64,000 nucleotides of DNA from positions 124,001 through 188,000 of the forward strand of contig NZ_LGLV01000014.1 in assembly GCF_001687365.1 (NCBI RefSeq), written 5' to 3'. This stretch comes from Pararhizobium polonicum. Lineage in GTDB: Bacteria; Pseudomonadota; Alphaproteobacteria; Rhizobiales; Rhizobiaceae. Below are positions 8,955-17,324 of the stretch, piece after piece. The first letter of the stretch is position 1. The number at the start of each line of letters is the position of its first letter. The translations under genes and the position numbers were made by a program. The notes beneath the pieces are model-generated. The model worked only from the letters and a program-made list of their open reading frames with translations. It was not told the DNA's origin and made no database searches.

Positions 8955-10135
8955 GCGATATCCTTCAACAAAGCAGGTGCTGTGTCCGAAAGTGGCCTAA
9001 GAATTTCATCGGTATCGGCGCCCGGTTCGGATGGCGCCCGGACGCTGCAGGGTGTTCCTTCGAAATGCCAGGGAAGTCCCCCGACCGAGACGTCGCCCCA
9101 TTGCGCGGTCCGCACTTCGGCAATCATTTCATTTTCGACGATCTGCTGGTGATAGCGGAAGCTTTCGTAATCATGCGCGACGACGCAGGGAATGCCGGCT
9201 CGCTTCAAAAGCCGCAGCCACCAGACGGACGGCTTGTGGACAAAGATGCCTAAGAGGATCTCATCCAGAGCGTCCCGGTTCGCGCATCGGGCACGGTTGT
9301 TGACGAACCGGTTGTCGGACAGGAGATCCTCGCGTTCGAGCGCCTTGCAGAGAGCCTGCCATTGCCTGGCACGCGTGACGCTGACGAAAATCTCCCGGTC
9401 CTCGGCGATATAGGCGCGGTCGGGCGCAAAGGCCGGATTGGCGCTGCCCGAAGGCGAGGATGCCTGTTGGGCTCCAAAAAGTTCGGAGATGCGGGTGAAT
9501 TGCATTTCCATCGCCGCTTCGAGCATCGACAGATTGATATCCTGCCCCCGGCCAGTCTCCTGCCGCCAGACCAACGCCGCAAGGATATCCTGGACCGCGA
9601 TCGCTCCTGTCGACAGGTCGAGGAAACCGGTGAAGCGGAAAGACTCCGCAAGATCGCCTTCGGCCCCATTTTGCGCCGCAAAGCCGGAGAATGCCTGCAT
9701 GATCGGGTCGCCGCAGCCTACCGTGGCAAGCGGCCCCATGTGGCCGAAGCCGGAAATAGAGCAGTAGATGAGCTTCGGATTGATCGTACTCAGGACATCG
9801 TAGTCGAGGCCTAGCCGTTTCATCGCACCGACCCGGAAGTTCTGAACAAAAACATCGCAGTCCGCCGCCAGAGCCTTGGCGTAAGCCGCACCTTCCTCCG
9901 TCTTGAGGTCGAGCATGATGTCCTTCTTGTTGACATTCATGGCGATGAAGTTCGTGCCCATGCCGCGCTGCGTCGGCAATGCCCAGCGGGTGCCGTCGCC
10001 TGCCGGCGGCTCGACCTTGATCACTTCTGCCCCCAGCATGCCGAGGATGGCAGTCGTCCATGGACCGGCCGCCATGATGCTGACGTCGAGAACGCGTATG
10101 CCGGCCAACGGACCCTTGTGCGTGGTCTCACTCAT
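8951..10135 (-). CDS. CaiB/BaiF family (class III) CoA-transferase, second copy
   Basis: 394 residues. Family marks include LDVSIMAAGPWTTAILGMLG, GAEVIKVEPPAGDGTRW, NVNKKDIMLDLKT and the candidate catalytic Asp in GFLDLSTGAIAVQD. It is only moderately similar to the neighbouring CaiB protein, so this is not a recent duplication. It overlaps the DUF35 gene upstream and the other CaiB gene downstream by 4 bases each, forming a tight translational chain. Likely role: CoA transfer to or from the pathway acid. Substrate unknown. Confidence 0.87.
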   Translation of the reverse strand: MSETTHKGPLAGIRVLDVSIMAAGPWTTAILGMLGAEVIKVEPPAGDGTRWALPTQRGMGTNFIAMNVNKKDIMLDLKTEEGAAYAKALAADCDVFVQNFRVGAMKRLGLDYDVLSTINPKLIYCSISGFGHMGPLATVGCGDPIMQAFSGFAAQNGAEGDLAESFRFTGFLDLSTGAIAVQDILAALVWRQETGRGQDINLSMLEAAMEMQFTRISELFGAQQASSPSGSANPAFAPDRAYIAEDREIFVSVTRARQWQALCKALEREDLLSDNRFVNNRARCANRDALDEILLGIFVHKPSVWWLRLLKRAGIPCVVAHDYESFRYHQQIVENEMIAEVRTAQWGDVSVGGLPWHFEGTPCSVRAPSEPGADTDEILRPLSDTAPALLKDIA

Positions 10136-10575
10136 TGTGTTGCCTCCTGCACCTGCACTGAAAACTGCACGAGCGTTATCGTGCCAGTCACGTCTTCGAA
10201 GACGACCTTCACCGGCATCCCGATCCGAACCTCCGACGCCGGCAGGCCAAGAATATTCGTCGTCAGTCGGGGGCCTTCCGCAAGTTCGACCTGAACGACG
10301 GCATAGGGCGTCTTCGCCTTGAGATAGTCAGTCCAGCCCTTGTGATAGATGACGTAGTTGTGCACCACGCCAGCCCCCGACATCTCCTCCCAGGAGGCCT
10401 CGTCGGAAAGGCATTCGGAGCAAAGGGGGCCGATCGGATAACGCACATGCCCGCAATGGCCGCATTTCTGCAGAACGAGGCGATGTTGCTTTGCCGCCTC
10501 CCAATAGGGCTTCTCGATGTCGTGGATGATGGGAAGATACCGTCCCGTTTTTTCGTCAACCCGTGGGTCAGCCAT
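10132..10575 (-). CDS. Zn-ribbon/OB-fold protein (DUF35 family)
   Basis: 147 residues. An N-terminal helix (PYWEAAKQHRLVLQKC) leads into a four-cysteine zinc ribbon (CGHCGHVRYPIGPLCSEC) and then an OB fold. DUF35 proteins are partners of thiolase-like enzymes: in HMG-CoA synthase/thiolase complexes and in steroid side-chain aldolases (Ltp2-DUF35) they complete the CoA-substrate channel. It lies immediately after the thiolase-like gene (3-base gap), so a thiolase/DUF35 complex is expected here. Confidence 0.88.
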   Translation of the reverse strand: MADPRVDEKTGRYLPIIHDIEKPYWEAAKQHRLVLQKCGHCGHVRYPIGPLCSECLSDEASWEEMSGAGVVHNYVIYHKGWTDYLKAKTPYAVVQVELAEGPRLTTNILGLPASEVRIGMPVKVVFEDVTGTITLVQFSVQVQEATQ

Positions 10576-10578
10576 CTT

Positions 10579-11739
10579 CTATCTCCTGAAAATAATCGCT
10601 TCGCCGAGGAAGCCGCCGTACTGCACAATCTCGAGGTCCTTGACCTGCCGCGCACCGCATTCGTGGCGAGCCTGCCGTATCGCTTCGATGATCAGGTTCC
10701 AGCCGGAGACATGCCCCTCCGACAAAAGGCCACCTGACGTGTTCACCGGCAGTTCCCCGCCGAGTTCGATGCGACCATCGCGGATGAAGTCCAGACCTTC
10801 CCCCGGTTTGCAGAAGCCGAACCGCTCCAGTCCGAACAGTACGAGCGGCGTGAATGCGTCATAGGTCATGACAGCATCGATATCCCTCGCGGTGACCCCG
10901 GCCATGCGATGGGCGTGCAGGTCGGCGGCCTGCGGCTCAAAGCGGAAGACTTTCTGCTGCGCCACGCCGAGGCCGGGAAGGGCGAGGTTGTGATATTGCG
11001 GGCCGGCGTGAACGCCCTGCACCCCGGATATATAGACCGGCGGCTTTGCAAGATTGCGCGCCCGCTCCGCCGAGGTGACGATTACGCAGGCGCAGGCCTC
11101 GTTGACGAGGCAGCAGTCGAGAAGACGCAGCGGCTCGACGATCCAGCGCGAATTGACGTAGGCTGCGTGATCCATCGGCTCCTGCTTGAGGGCGATGGGA
11201 TTGAGCGCCGCATGTTTGCGAGCCGCGATAGCGATGGGCGCCAGCGCGTCCGGCGAGCCGCCATAAAGGTGAAAATAGCGCTGCATGGAAATCGCCGCGC
11301 CGAAGACGGGAGCGACCGCGCCATAGGCCGGGCTTTCGCCATGCGGCCCCTGCCCCTGGCGCCACATTTCCCATTGATCGGTATTGCCGTGCTGTCTCTT
11401 CTTGCGGGCAAAGACCACCGCGACCGCCTTCGCCTGGCCGCTTGCCACGACCATGGCGGCGTGCTGCAGCGTCGGAGAAACGAAACGACCATGCGTCCAA
11501 CCCTGGAACGCGAAGCGGACATCCACGCCCCAGCTTTCGAGCACGCGATCATAGTCGGCACCGAAGGACGGCGCGATAAAACCATCGATATCCTTGGCCC
11601 TCAGTCCGCTATCTTCCAAGGCAAGCTTGAACGCATCGCCGGCAAGAGAGAGTTCGGTACTGCCGGGCGTCGGACCTATTTTCAGGCCCACGCCGCAGAC
11701 CGCCGTTTTGTCTTTGAGGTCAAAAGCGCCGTCGATCAT
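10579..11739 (-). CDS. Thiolase-fold protein (SCP2/lipid-transfer type), partner of DUF35
   Basis: 386 residues of the SCP2-thiolase or 'lipid-transfer protein' group. Recognisable parts are LAGDAFKLALEDSGLRAKDIDGF, a central VNEACACVIVTSAERA and the C-terminal VNTSGGLLSEGHVSGWN, which is the GG-x-x-x-x-GHP-like loop of the family. Members do retro-aldol or thiolytic cleavage of acyl-CoAs, often as a complex with a DUF35 protein as seen in the next gene. It is the first gene of a seven-gene leftward operon, divergent from the LysR gene at 12063. This points to breakdown of a branched or cyclic acid through CoA thioesters. Confidence 0.85.
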   Translation of the reverse strand: MIDGAFDLKDKTAVCGVGLKIGPTPGSTELSLAGDAFKLALEDSGLRAKDIDGFIAPSFGADYDRVLESWGVDVRFAFQGWTHGRFVSPTLQHAAMVVASGQAKAVAVVFARKKRQHGNTDQWEMWRQGQGPHGESPAYGAVAPVFGAAISMQRYFHLYGGSPDALAPIAIAARKHAALNPIALKQEPMDHAAYVNSRWIVEPLRLLDCCLVNEACACVIVTSAERARNLAKPPVYISGVQGVHAGPQYHNLALPGLGVAQQKVFRFEPQAADLHAHRMAGVTARDIDAVMTYDAFTPLVLFGLERFGFCKPGEGLDFIRDGRIELGGELPVNTSGGLLSEGHVSGWNLIIEAIRQARHECGARQVKDLEIVQYGGFLGEAIIFRR

Positions 11740-12062
11740 GCATCATTCCTTTGAGACGTCGCGTCGGCCTTCGCGCCGTATGCGACACCAATTTGATGCG
11801 TTTTGGTATAGCAACATGCCCACGAGCTGGAATTGCAAACGGCGCAACAGTCATTGCAACCGCATCGGCAACATGCGCGGCGAAATATTGCCGCCGCTGC
11901 GAAACATCACGCCTTTTCAGACTCTTTCACAGTGATCGGCAGGACAGATCTTTATCGGACGGGAAAGGTTCTGCAGCGATCCGCAGGCTTGATGATCGAC
12001 GACAAGCTGCATTGAAGGTCACGATCTTGTCATGACGGCAATATAGCTTCTATAAGTGCCGG
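11740..12062. promoter_or_regulatory. Divergent promoter region, CoA operon / LysR
   Basis: About 320 gene-free bases between the thiolase-like gene (leftward) and the LysR gene (rightward). This is the classical place for LysR-controlled divergent promoters. I did not find an unmistakable palindrome. The stretch TTGTCATGACGGCAA (about 12027-12041) contains the dyad TTGTCATGACGGCAA-like half-sites and might be an operator. Confidence 0.4.
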
Positions 12063-12956
12063 ATGCGTATAAATCTCAACATGGATGATCTCCACGCTTT
12101 CGCCGAGGTCGCACGGAAACTCAACTACAAAGCTGCTGCTGATACGCTGCACATCTCGCCGTCCGCGCTCAGCAGACGGATCCAGAAGCTTGAAGAAAGC
12201 CTCAACGTTCAGCTTTTCGTTCGAACCACGCGCGACGTGAAACTGACGCCTGCGGGTAAGGAGCTTTTCCGCTCGGCCCAGGATATCCTGTCTAATGTCG
12301 AGGAGATGCTTTTCGCCATGCGCGGCGAGGGGCATCGCTATTCGCGTCTGATCCGCGTCGGATGTGTTCCGTCCGCTCTGCGCACGGTCCTGCTTCCGGT
12401 CCTCAACACCGTGATTGACCGCTACCCTTCGGCGCAGGTGAAGATCGTCGATGCGACGGCGGTTCAACTGCTCGATGCTCTCTACCAGCAAGAGATCAGC
12501 TTTGGCATTAGCTACATGGGCAAGAACGAGAGTGGAATCGATTTCGAACCACTGATGGAAGACCCGTTTATCGTCGCTGTTAGGGACGATCATCCCTTCG
12601 CATCGAGGAGCGAGGTAAGCTGGGACGAAGTCAGCAAGCAACGAACCATCGCCGCCCGTCACGGTGCCGGCCTCAGAATGCTCATGGATCTGCGGCTTGC
12701 CGAATCCCGCATGCGCATAAACTGGGCCTACGAGGTTCAGCATGTGAATTCGGCGCTATCGCTGGTCAACGAAGGTTTGGGCGTCGCGGTGGTGCCCCAG
12801 GTCTGTATCTGGGCGGCCAATTACGAGCGCGTCGTCGCCGTCCCCTTCGAAGACACGAAGATCAGCCGTACGCTGGGTCTGATAAAACTCAGCAACACCG
12901 AACTGCCACCGCTTGCCCAACATCTTTGGAGCATGTTTACGCGTATCGAGGTGTGA
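12063..12956 (+). CDS. LysR-family transcriptional regulator of the CoA operon
   Basis: 297 residues with an N-terminal winged helix (AFAEVARKLNYKAAADTLHI, SPSALSRRIQKLEESLNV) and a LysR effector domain (VGCVPSALRTVLLPVLN onward). It is divergent from the thiolase-CaiB operon and so probably its activator, responding to a pathway intermediate. It is paralogous to the regulator at 4195. Oddity: its TGA stop (12954-12956) overlaps the first bases of the left end of an IS630 element (from 12955), so the last residues of the native protein may have been cut off. The paralogue runs several residues further. Confidence 0.87.
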   Translation: MRINLNMDDLHAFAEVARKLNYKAAADTLHISPSALSRRIQKLEESLNVQLFVRTTRDVKLTPAGKELFRSAQDILSNVEEMLFAMRGEGHRYSRLIRVGCVPSALRTVLLPVLNTVIDRYPSAQVKIVDATAVQLLDALYQQEISFGISYMGKNESGIDFEPLMEDPFIVAVRDDHPFASRSEVSWDEVSKQRTIAARHGAGLRMLMDLRLAESRMRINWAYEVQHVNSALSLVNEGLGVAVVPQVCIWAANYERVVAVPFEDTKISRTLGLIKLSNTELPPLAQHLWSMFTRIEV

Positions 12957-13998
12957 GCGTTTCATGTTTTGATGGAAGCCTAGCCTGCATTTCTGAGATA
13001 GTTTGCGCATTCTTCTGGTTGGATGGTTTGCACCAGTGTTCCGACGTGTTGGCATGTGTCCTTGATGGTCCGCTTCTGTGCGAGCCGCATCCAGTGCTTG
13101 ATCTTGGAAAAGGCCTGCTCGCTCGGGCTGAGATCTGGTGAGTATGGCGGCAGGAACAAGAGCCGTGCGCCGGCCGCCTGGATGAGCTGGCGCACAGCCG
13201 CCGCTTTATGGCTGCCGAGATTGTTCATGATGACGATGTCGCCGGGTTTGGGAACGGTACAAGTTGCTGCTCGACATAGGCAAGGGAGCACTGACCAATG
13301 ATCGGTCCATCGAAGACACAAGGGGCGGTCAGCCGGTCGCAACGCAAAGCACCCAGAAAGGTCAGCGTGCGCCAGTGACCATGGGGAGCAAAGGCGCGCA
13401 GTCGCTTGCCCTTCGGCCCCCAGCCTCTGATCGGCGTCATATTGGTCTTGATCCAGGTCTCATCGATGACGACGAGGCGCTCAGGGGCGAAATGATGCCG
13501 CAAAGCCTTCCATCGCTCACGTCTTCGGGCAATGTCGGCGCGGGCCTGTTCAAGAGCAAACAGTGTTTTTTTTGAAGCCCAGCCCCTCGCGCCGGATGAA
13601 CTGCCAGATCGTGTTATGGGAGACGGTGATGCCGCGTGAGGTCAGTTCGTCCTTCAAACCATGCAGCGTCAGGTGCGGGTTCTGCGTAAGACGCTCGATA
13701 AGGAAGTTGCGGTGCGGTTCCAGAACGCGTTTGCGGTGACCGCCCACTTGCCGGGTTGAACCGAGCCGGTTGTGCGATGGCGCTGAGACTATTTCACCAC
13801 GGACGAGACGGCAACGCCGAAGCGTGCCGCCACCGTCCGACTGCTCTCGCTATTCAAGACAGCCGCAACAACGCGCTCGCGAAGGTCATTCGATAAAGGC
13901 TGCGTCATCCGATGTTGGCCTCCTTCCAACCAGCATCTTGAATCACATCAAAACCGATTTCGGATTCAGCAATGTTTCAGACAAATGAGGAAACGCTC
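12955..13998 (-). mobile_element. Degenerate IS630-family insertion sequence
   Basis: The ends carry imperfect inverted repeats. The left end starts GAGCGTTTCATG at 12955 and the right end, read in reverse, starts GAGCGTTTCCTC at 13998; about 17 of the first 23 bases match. The right end is followed by TA, the target base pair of this family, while the left flank is TG, so one flank has changed. Inside is one broken transposase gene. The element separates the LysR gene from an older IS4-type scrap. Confidence 0.8.
12980..13908 (-). pseudogene. IS630 transposase, several frameshifts and a stop
   Basis: Reading leftward from ATG 13908, the protein starts MTQPLSNDLRERVVAA, then has an in-frame TAG where homologues have Trp (VVK-stop-SQRH, near 13790). 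It shifts frame near 13750, again at a run of eight T (13566-13573) and again near 13265. The catalytic parts can still be recognised: VVIDETWIK (first Asp-Glu region), [10 protein letters not shown] and [20 protein letters not shown]. The homopolymer shift alone could have been programmed slippage, but the stop and the other shifts make this copy inactive. Confidence 0.82.
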
Positions 13999-14000
13999 TA

Positions 14001-14153
14001 AACTTCTTTCTCACCAAGCTCGCTCGTTTAGGCGGTTACCTTGCAAGAACATCAGACCCGCCACCAGCAAATACGATCGTCTGGCGCAGCCTCAGCCGGC
14101 TGACAGACATTCGCCTTGGAACTGAAACAGCAGCGGCACTCAGATGTGGGTAA
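14001..14153 (+). pseudogene. C-terminal scrap of an IS4-type transposase
   Basis: Immediately after the IS630 right end, the + strand frame from 14001 reads NFFLTKLARLGGYLAR, then SDPPPANTIVWRSLSRLTD, ending at TAA 14151. This resembles the C-terminal tail of IS4-family transposases (LGG-L-R-DPPG--VVWRGL-RL). Only about 50 residues remain. The next 275 bases to the cytochrome gene hold nothing I recognise. Confidence 0.6.
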
Positions 14154-14430
14154 TCGCAGGCTTCACCGGATGCTTACATCTCATGGAACGCGACGACATC
14201 TGAATTTGGGCGCCGTTACCAGTGCGATTTTCGAAGCGCTGGCCGGCTTTTAAGTTCAGGCCAGGAATATGTCGATGTTCGCGGTTGCCAAATAATTTAG
14301 GAACGGCGATCCCGGCGACAGGGTTAGAACACTGAACAATGCTTTGATCACAAATCTTTGAGACAGGCAAAATATACCGTTGCGGTCGCCGGTTAGACCG
14401 CTGAATTCAACCAAACCATCCACTTTTCCT

Positions 14431-14826
14431 TTAATTCCCACCTGAAAACATCTGAAGGTAAGCAACTAAGTTCTCCAGATCGTCTGGCTTGGTTATCCCG
14501 GCTACCGCCATCTTATTTCCAGGAATTTTTTTACGGGGCGCTGAAAGAAAATCTCGCAATTCCTCGATCGTCCAAATCTGTCCGGCAGCGCCAGCTTCCT
14601 TCATGGCGTTCGAATAATTATAGTCCGTCGCGGTGCCGGCCGTCCGGCCAACGACCCCGTTCAACTGAGGGCCGATCTTGTTCTTCGCACCCTCGCCGAT
14701 GGCGTGACAGGCACTGCACCGTTTGAACAGCGCCTCACCTTTGGCCGCATCCCCATCCGCCAACGCCGGCACGGCGTTGAGCACGAGCATTGCAGCGGCT
14801 ATCCTAACAATATTGCGCATTTTCAA
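14431..14826 (-). CDS. Class I cytochrome c, electron acceptor of the GMC oxidoreductase
   Basis: 131 residues with a signal peptide (MKMRNIVRIAAAMLVLNAVPALA). One haem-binding CSACH is near residue 37, and the axial Met is probably in GNKMAVAG. GPQLNGVVGRTAG is typical of the cytochrome c2/c550 type. It is the last gene of a leftward set with a Tat-exported small subunit and a GMC flavoprotein. That is the same three-part plan as FAD-dependent gluconate 2-dehydrogenase and glucoside 3-dehydrogenase, where the cytochrome carries electrons to the respiratory chain. Confidence 0.9.
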   Translation of the reverse strand: MKMRNIVRIAAAMLVLNAVPALADGDAAKGEALFKRCSACHAIGEGAKNKIGPQLNGVVGRTAGTATDYNYSNAMKEAGAAGQIWTIEELRDFLSAPRKKIPGNKMAVAGITKPDDLENLVAYLQMFSGGN

Positions 14827-14855
14827 GTCCTCAATGTCTCGGAAACAGTTGCGAA

Positions 14856-14888
14856 GTCGACCCGCCCGTCACAGACGCGCGGGTCGAC
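14856..14888 (-). other. Hairpin between small subunit and cytochrome genes
   Basis: A perfect 10-bp inverted repeat (GTCGACCCGC at 14856-14865 with 14879-14888) and a 13-nt loop lie in the 74-base gap upstream of the cytochrome gene. No U run follows, so it is more likely an mRNA-stabilising or processing element than a full terminator. Confidence 0.45.
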
Positions 14889-14900
14889 TCGGTGTCTGGC

Positions 14901-15461
14901 TCAGGTTGTCGCCCAGGCGGGTTTGCCCTTCACATAGGGAACGCAGGCCTCGAAACCACCCGGAATTTCGTCGTAGGCTAGGACCTCGGTCGCCCCGATT
15001 TTCGAGGTGAAGAAGCCCATGAGGGTGAGCTGCTTTATCATGGTGAAGTAATGCGGCTTGTCCGTTGTGGCGCTGGCCCGCGCTTCCTTGTCCAACGCTA
15101 CGACAAGTTCATGCCGTTCCTCTGGCGTCAGTTGCAACAACTCTTTCTTGTAGCCTTCCTGGCTACGCCGCTCGATGTCGGGCAGAGCTGAGAGGAAAAT
15201 TTCCCGCTGCTCCGGCGTGTAGCAATCCGCGACGAACACGGCCATAAAGGCCCCAACCGCTGCGTCCTTTGCCCCGGCGGTGTCGGTTCGCGGAATAATC
15301 GTCTCCGCCACCTCGTCCAGCTTCTGTATATCAGCTGGGCTGAACGCAGCGTTGACATCTGCTGTCTTGTTGGCGGGCTCCTGCGCGCTAATCACGCCGC
15401 CGCCAATCAAAGACATGCCGGTTGAAGCGGCGATCAGCTTTAACAAGTCACGTCTGTTCAT
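14901..15461 (-). CDS. Gluconate 2-dehydrogenase subunit 3 family protein (Tat small subunit)
   Basis: 186 residues. The N terminus MNRRDLLKLIAASTGMSLIGGG is a twin-arginine signal, and DEVAETIIPRTDTAGAKDAAVGAF is the hallmark of the gluconate 2-dehydrogenase subunit 3 family. These subunits hitch-hike the cofactor-loaded GMC catalytic subunit through the Tat pore, since the catalytic subunit has no signal of its own. Its start overlaps the stop of the GMC gene by 4 bases (15458-15461). The complex should therefore act in the periplasm. Confidence 0.9.
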   Translation of the reverse strand: MNRRDLLKLIAASTGMSLIGGGVISAQEPANKTADVNAAFSPADIQKLDEVAETIIPRTDTAGAKDAAVGAFMAVFVADCYTPEQREIFLSALPDIERRSQEGYKKELLQLTPEERHELVVALDKEARASATTDKPHYFTMIKQLTLMGFFTSKIGATEVLAYDEIPGGFEACVPYVKGKPAWATT

Positions 15462-17146
15462 CGCAGGTTCCCCTTCTTGAGCTCTGCAACTGCAAAATCC
15501 GCAGCACGCGCCGTAAGAGCCATATAGGTCAAAGATGGATTGACGCAGGCCGATGACGTCATGCAGGCGCCGTCAGTGACGAACACATTGGGAGCGTCCC
15601 AGACCTGATTGTTGCCATTCAGCACCGAGGTTTTGGCATCACGTCCCATGCGTGCGGTACCCATCTCATGGATACCCATGCCAGGTGCGTAGCTGCCACG
15701 GGTTGCCTTCACATTTTTAATGCCGGCCGCTTCGAACATCTCAACGGCGTCATTCACCATGTCCTCACGCATATCGAGCTCATTCTGCTTCATCTCGACA
15801 TTCATCGAAAGCACGGGCAGACCCCACTTATCGGTCGTGCCGCGATCCAGTTTCGCCTGGTTCTCGTGATAAGGGAGCATTTCTCCAAACGCAGTCATGC
15901 CGATGGTCCAACCGCCCGGTTGAAGCACTTCGTTCTTGTAGTCGGCGCCGATATTCAGTTCGGCGATTTCCCGTTCCCAGCGGGTCCGGCTGGCCGAGCC
16001 CTGATAACCAAAGCCGCGCAAATAGTGCCGCTTGTCGTCTCCGACGTTACGGAACCGCGGGATGTAGAATCCGGCCGGGCGGCGCCCCTTGAAGTAGGTG
16101 TCTTCAAATCCCTGTACCTCTCCGGTCGCCCCCATACGGAAATGGTGATCCATAACGTTGTGGCCGAGCTCGCCGGAGCTGCTTCCAAGACCGTCCGGCC
16201 AGATGTCCGTCGCGGAATTCATCAATATCCAGGTCGAGTTTAATGTCGACGCATTGAGGAAGATGACGTCAGCCGTGTATTCGTAGGTGAGATTTGTCTC
16301 GGCATCGATGATCTCGACACCGCTCGCCCGCTTGCGGTCCTTGTCATAGATCACCTGCTTGACGATCGAGAATGGACGAAGCGTGAGGTTACCGGTGGCG
16401 ACCGCCGCTGGAAGGGTGGAGGATTGGGTGCTGAAATAGCCGCCGAAAGGACAGCCCAGCCGACACTTGTTTCTGTACTGACAGCGTACACGGTCCTGAT
16501 CAGGCAATTCCTGGGTAATATTGGCGCAGCGCGAATTGATCAGGTGACGCTTTCCGCCGAAAGCTGTTTTCAGCCGGCGCGCGACATCCTCTTCAACACA
16601 GTTCAGCGGAATTGGCGGCAGGAACTCCCCATCTGGAAGGATATCCAGACCTTCCCGGCTACCCGAAATACCAGCAAAGCGTTCGACATAGTCGTACCAG
16701 GGAGCAATATCCTCATAACGGATCGGCCAATCGACAGCGACACCGTCCCGGGCATTGGCTTCGAAGTCCGTTTGCGACCAACGATAGGTCTGACGTCCCC
16801 ACAACAGAGAGCGGCCGCCGACATGATAACCACGGAACCAGTCGAAACGCTTTTCCTCAACATAGGGCGTTTCCTGTTCGTTGGCCCACATGCCCAACGT
16901 CGCTTCGTCCAACAGGTAATCCCGGCTGAGGACCGGAAACTTCTTTTTCATCTCCTGCGTCGCACGGTTCCGGTGCGGGAAATCCCAAGCCTCTTTATCG
17001 GCATTCTGATAGTCGCTGATATGCTCGATGTTTCTGCCACGTTCCAGCAGGAGAACCTTGAGGCCTTTTTCCGTTAGTTCTTTTGCGGCCCAGCCGCCAC
17101 TAATGCCCGAACCGACGACGATTGCATCGTAATGATTGTCTGCCAA
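15458..17146 (-). CDS. GMC-family FAD oxidoreductase, large subunit (glucoside 3-dehydrogenase-like)
   Basis: About 562 residues from a TTG at 17146, chosen because GGAGGTG lies 5 bases upstream; the longer frame to 17260 has no such site. An FAD-binding GSGISGGWAAKEL is at the very N terminus. A cysteine cluster (Cys222, Cys228, Cys232; C-Q-Y-R-N-K-C-R-L-G-C) matches the position that binds a 3Fe-4S cluster in related FAD-glucose and glucoside dehydrogenases. The C-terminal HEMGTARMG and CVNPSLTYMA hold the catalytic His and Asn. It forms a likely periplasmic complex with the next two gene products. I favour oxidation of a sugar or glycoside, possibly at C3; gluconate or another polyol is the alternative. 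Confidence 0.87.
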   Translation of the reverse strand: MADNHYDAIVVGSGISGGWAAKELTEKGLKVLLLERGRNIEHISDYQNADKEAWDFPHRNRATQEMKKKFPVLSRDYLLDEATLGMWANEQETPYVEEKRFDWFRGYHVGGRSLLWGRQTYRWSQTDFEANARDGVAVDWPIRYEDIAPWYDYVERFAGISGSREGLDILPDGEFLPPIPLNCVEEDVARRLKTAFGGKRHLINSRCANITQELPDQDRVRCQYRNKCRLGCPFGGYFSTQSSTLPAAVATGNLTLRPFSIVKQVIYDKDRKRASGVEIIDAETNLTYEYTADVIFLNASTLNSTWILMNSATDIWPDGLGSSSGELGHNVMDHHFRMGATGEVQGFEDTYFKGRRPAGFYIPRFRNVGDDKRHYLRGFGYQGSASRTRWEREIAELNIGADYKNEVLQPGGWTIGMTAFGEMLPYHENQAKLDRGTTDKWGLPVLSMNVEMKQNELDMREDMVNDAVEMFEAAGIKNVKATRGSYAPGMGIHEMGTARMGRDAKTSVLNGNNQVWDAPNVFVTDGACMTSSACVNPSLTYMALTARAADFAVAELKKGNLR

Positions 17147-17324
17147 GATGACACCTCCAATTGTAACCATAAGCCACTGGCGAACCAGTCTGCTTACCTC
17201 CATAAGCGAAGTACCTACGGCCCTCTGGCTGCGGCCAACTCTTCGCTCTCCAGCTAGCACGGGGATATTATCCCCATGCCGGGGGCACCCCCTCAGCGAA
17301 AAGAGCCGAGGGAGTACCGATGTC

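Noticed and set aside
13566..13573. Programmed frameshift at the run of eight T in the IS630 transposase
   Set aside because: Such slippage is known in this family, but an in-frame stop and two further shifts show that this copy is simply dead.
17261..17295. Short GC-rich inverted repeats as a riboswitch or terminator
   Set aside because: Stems of 5-6 bp with no U run and no known riboswitch core; too weak to call.
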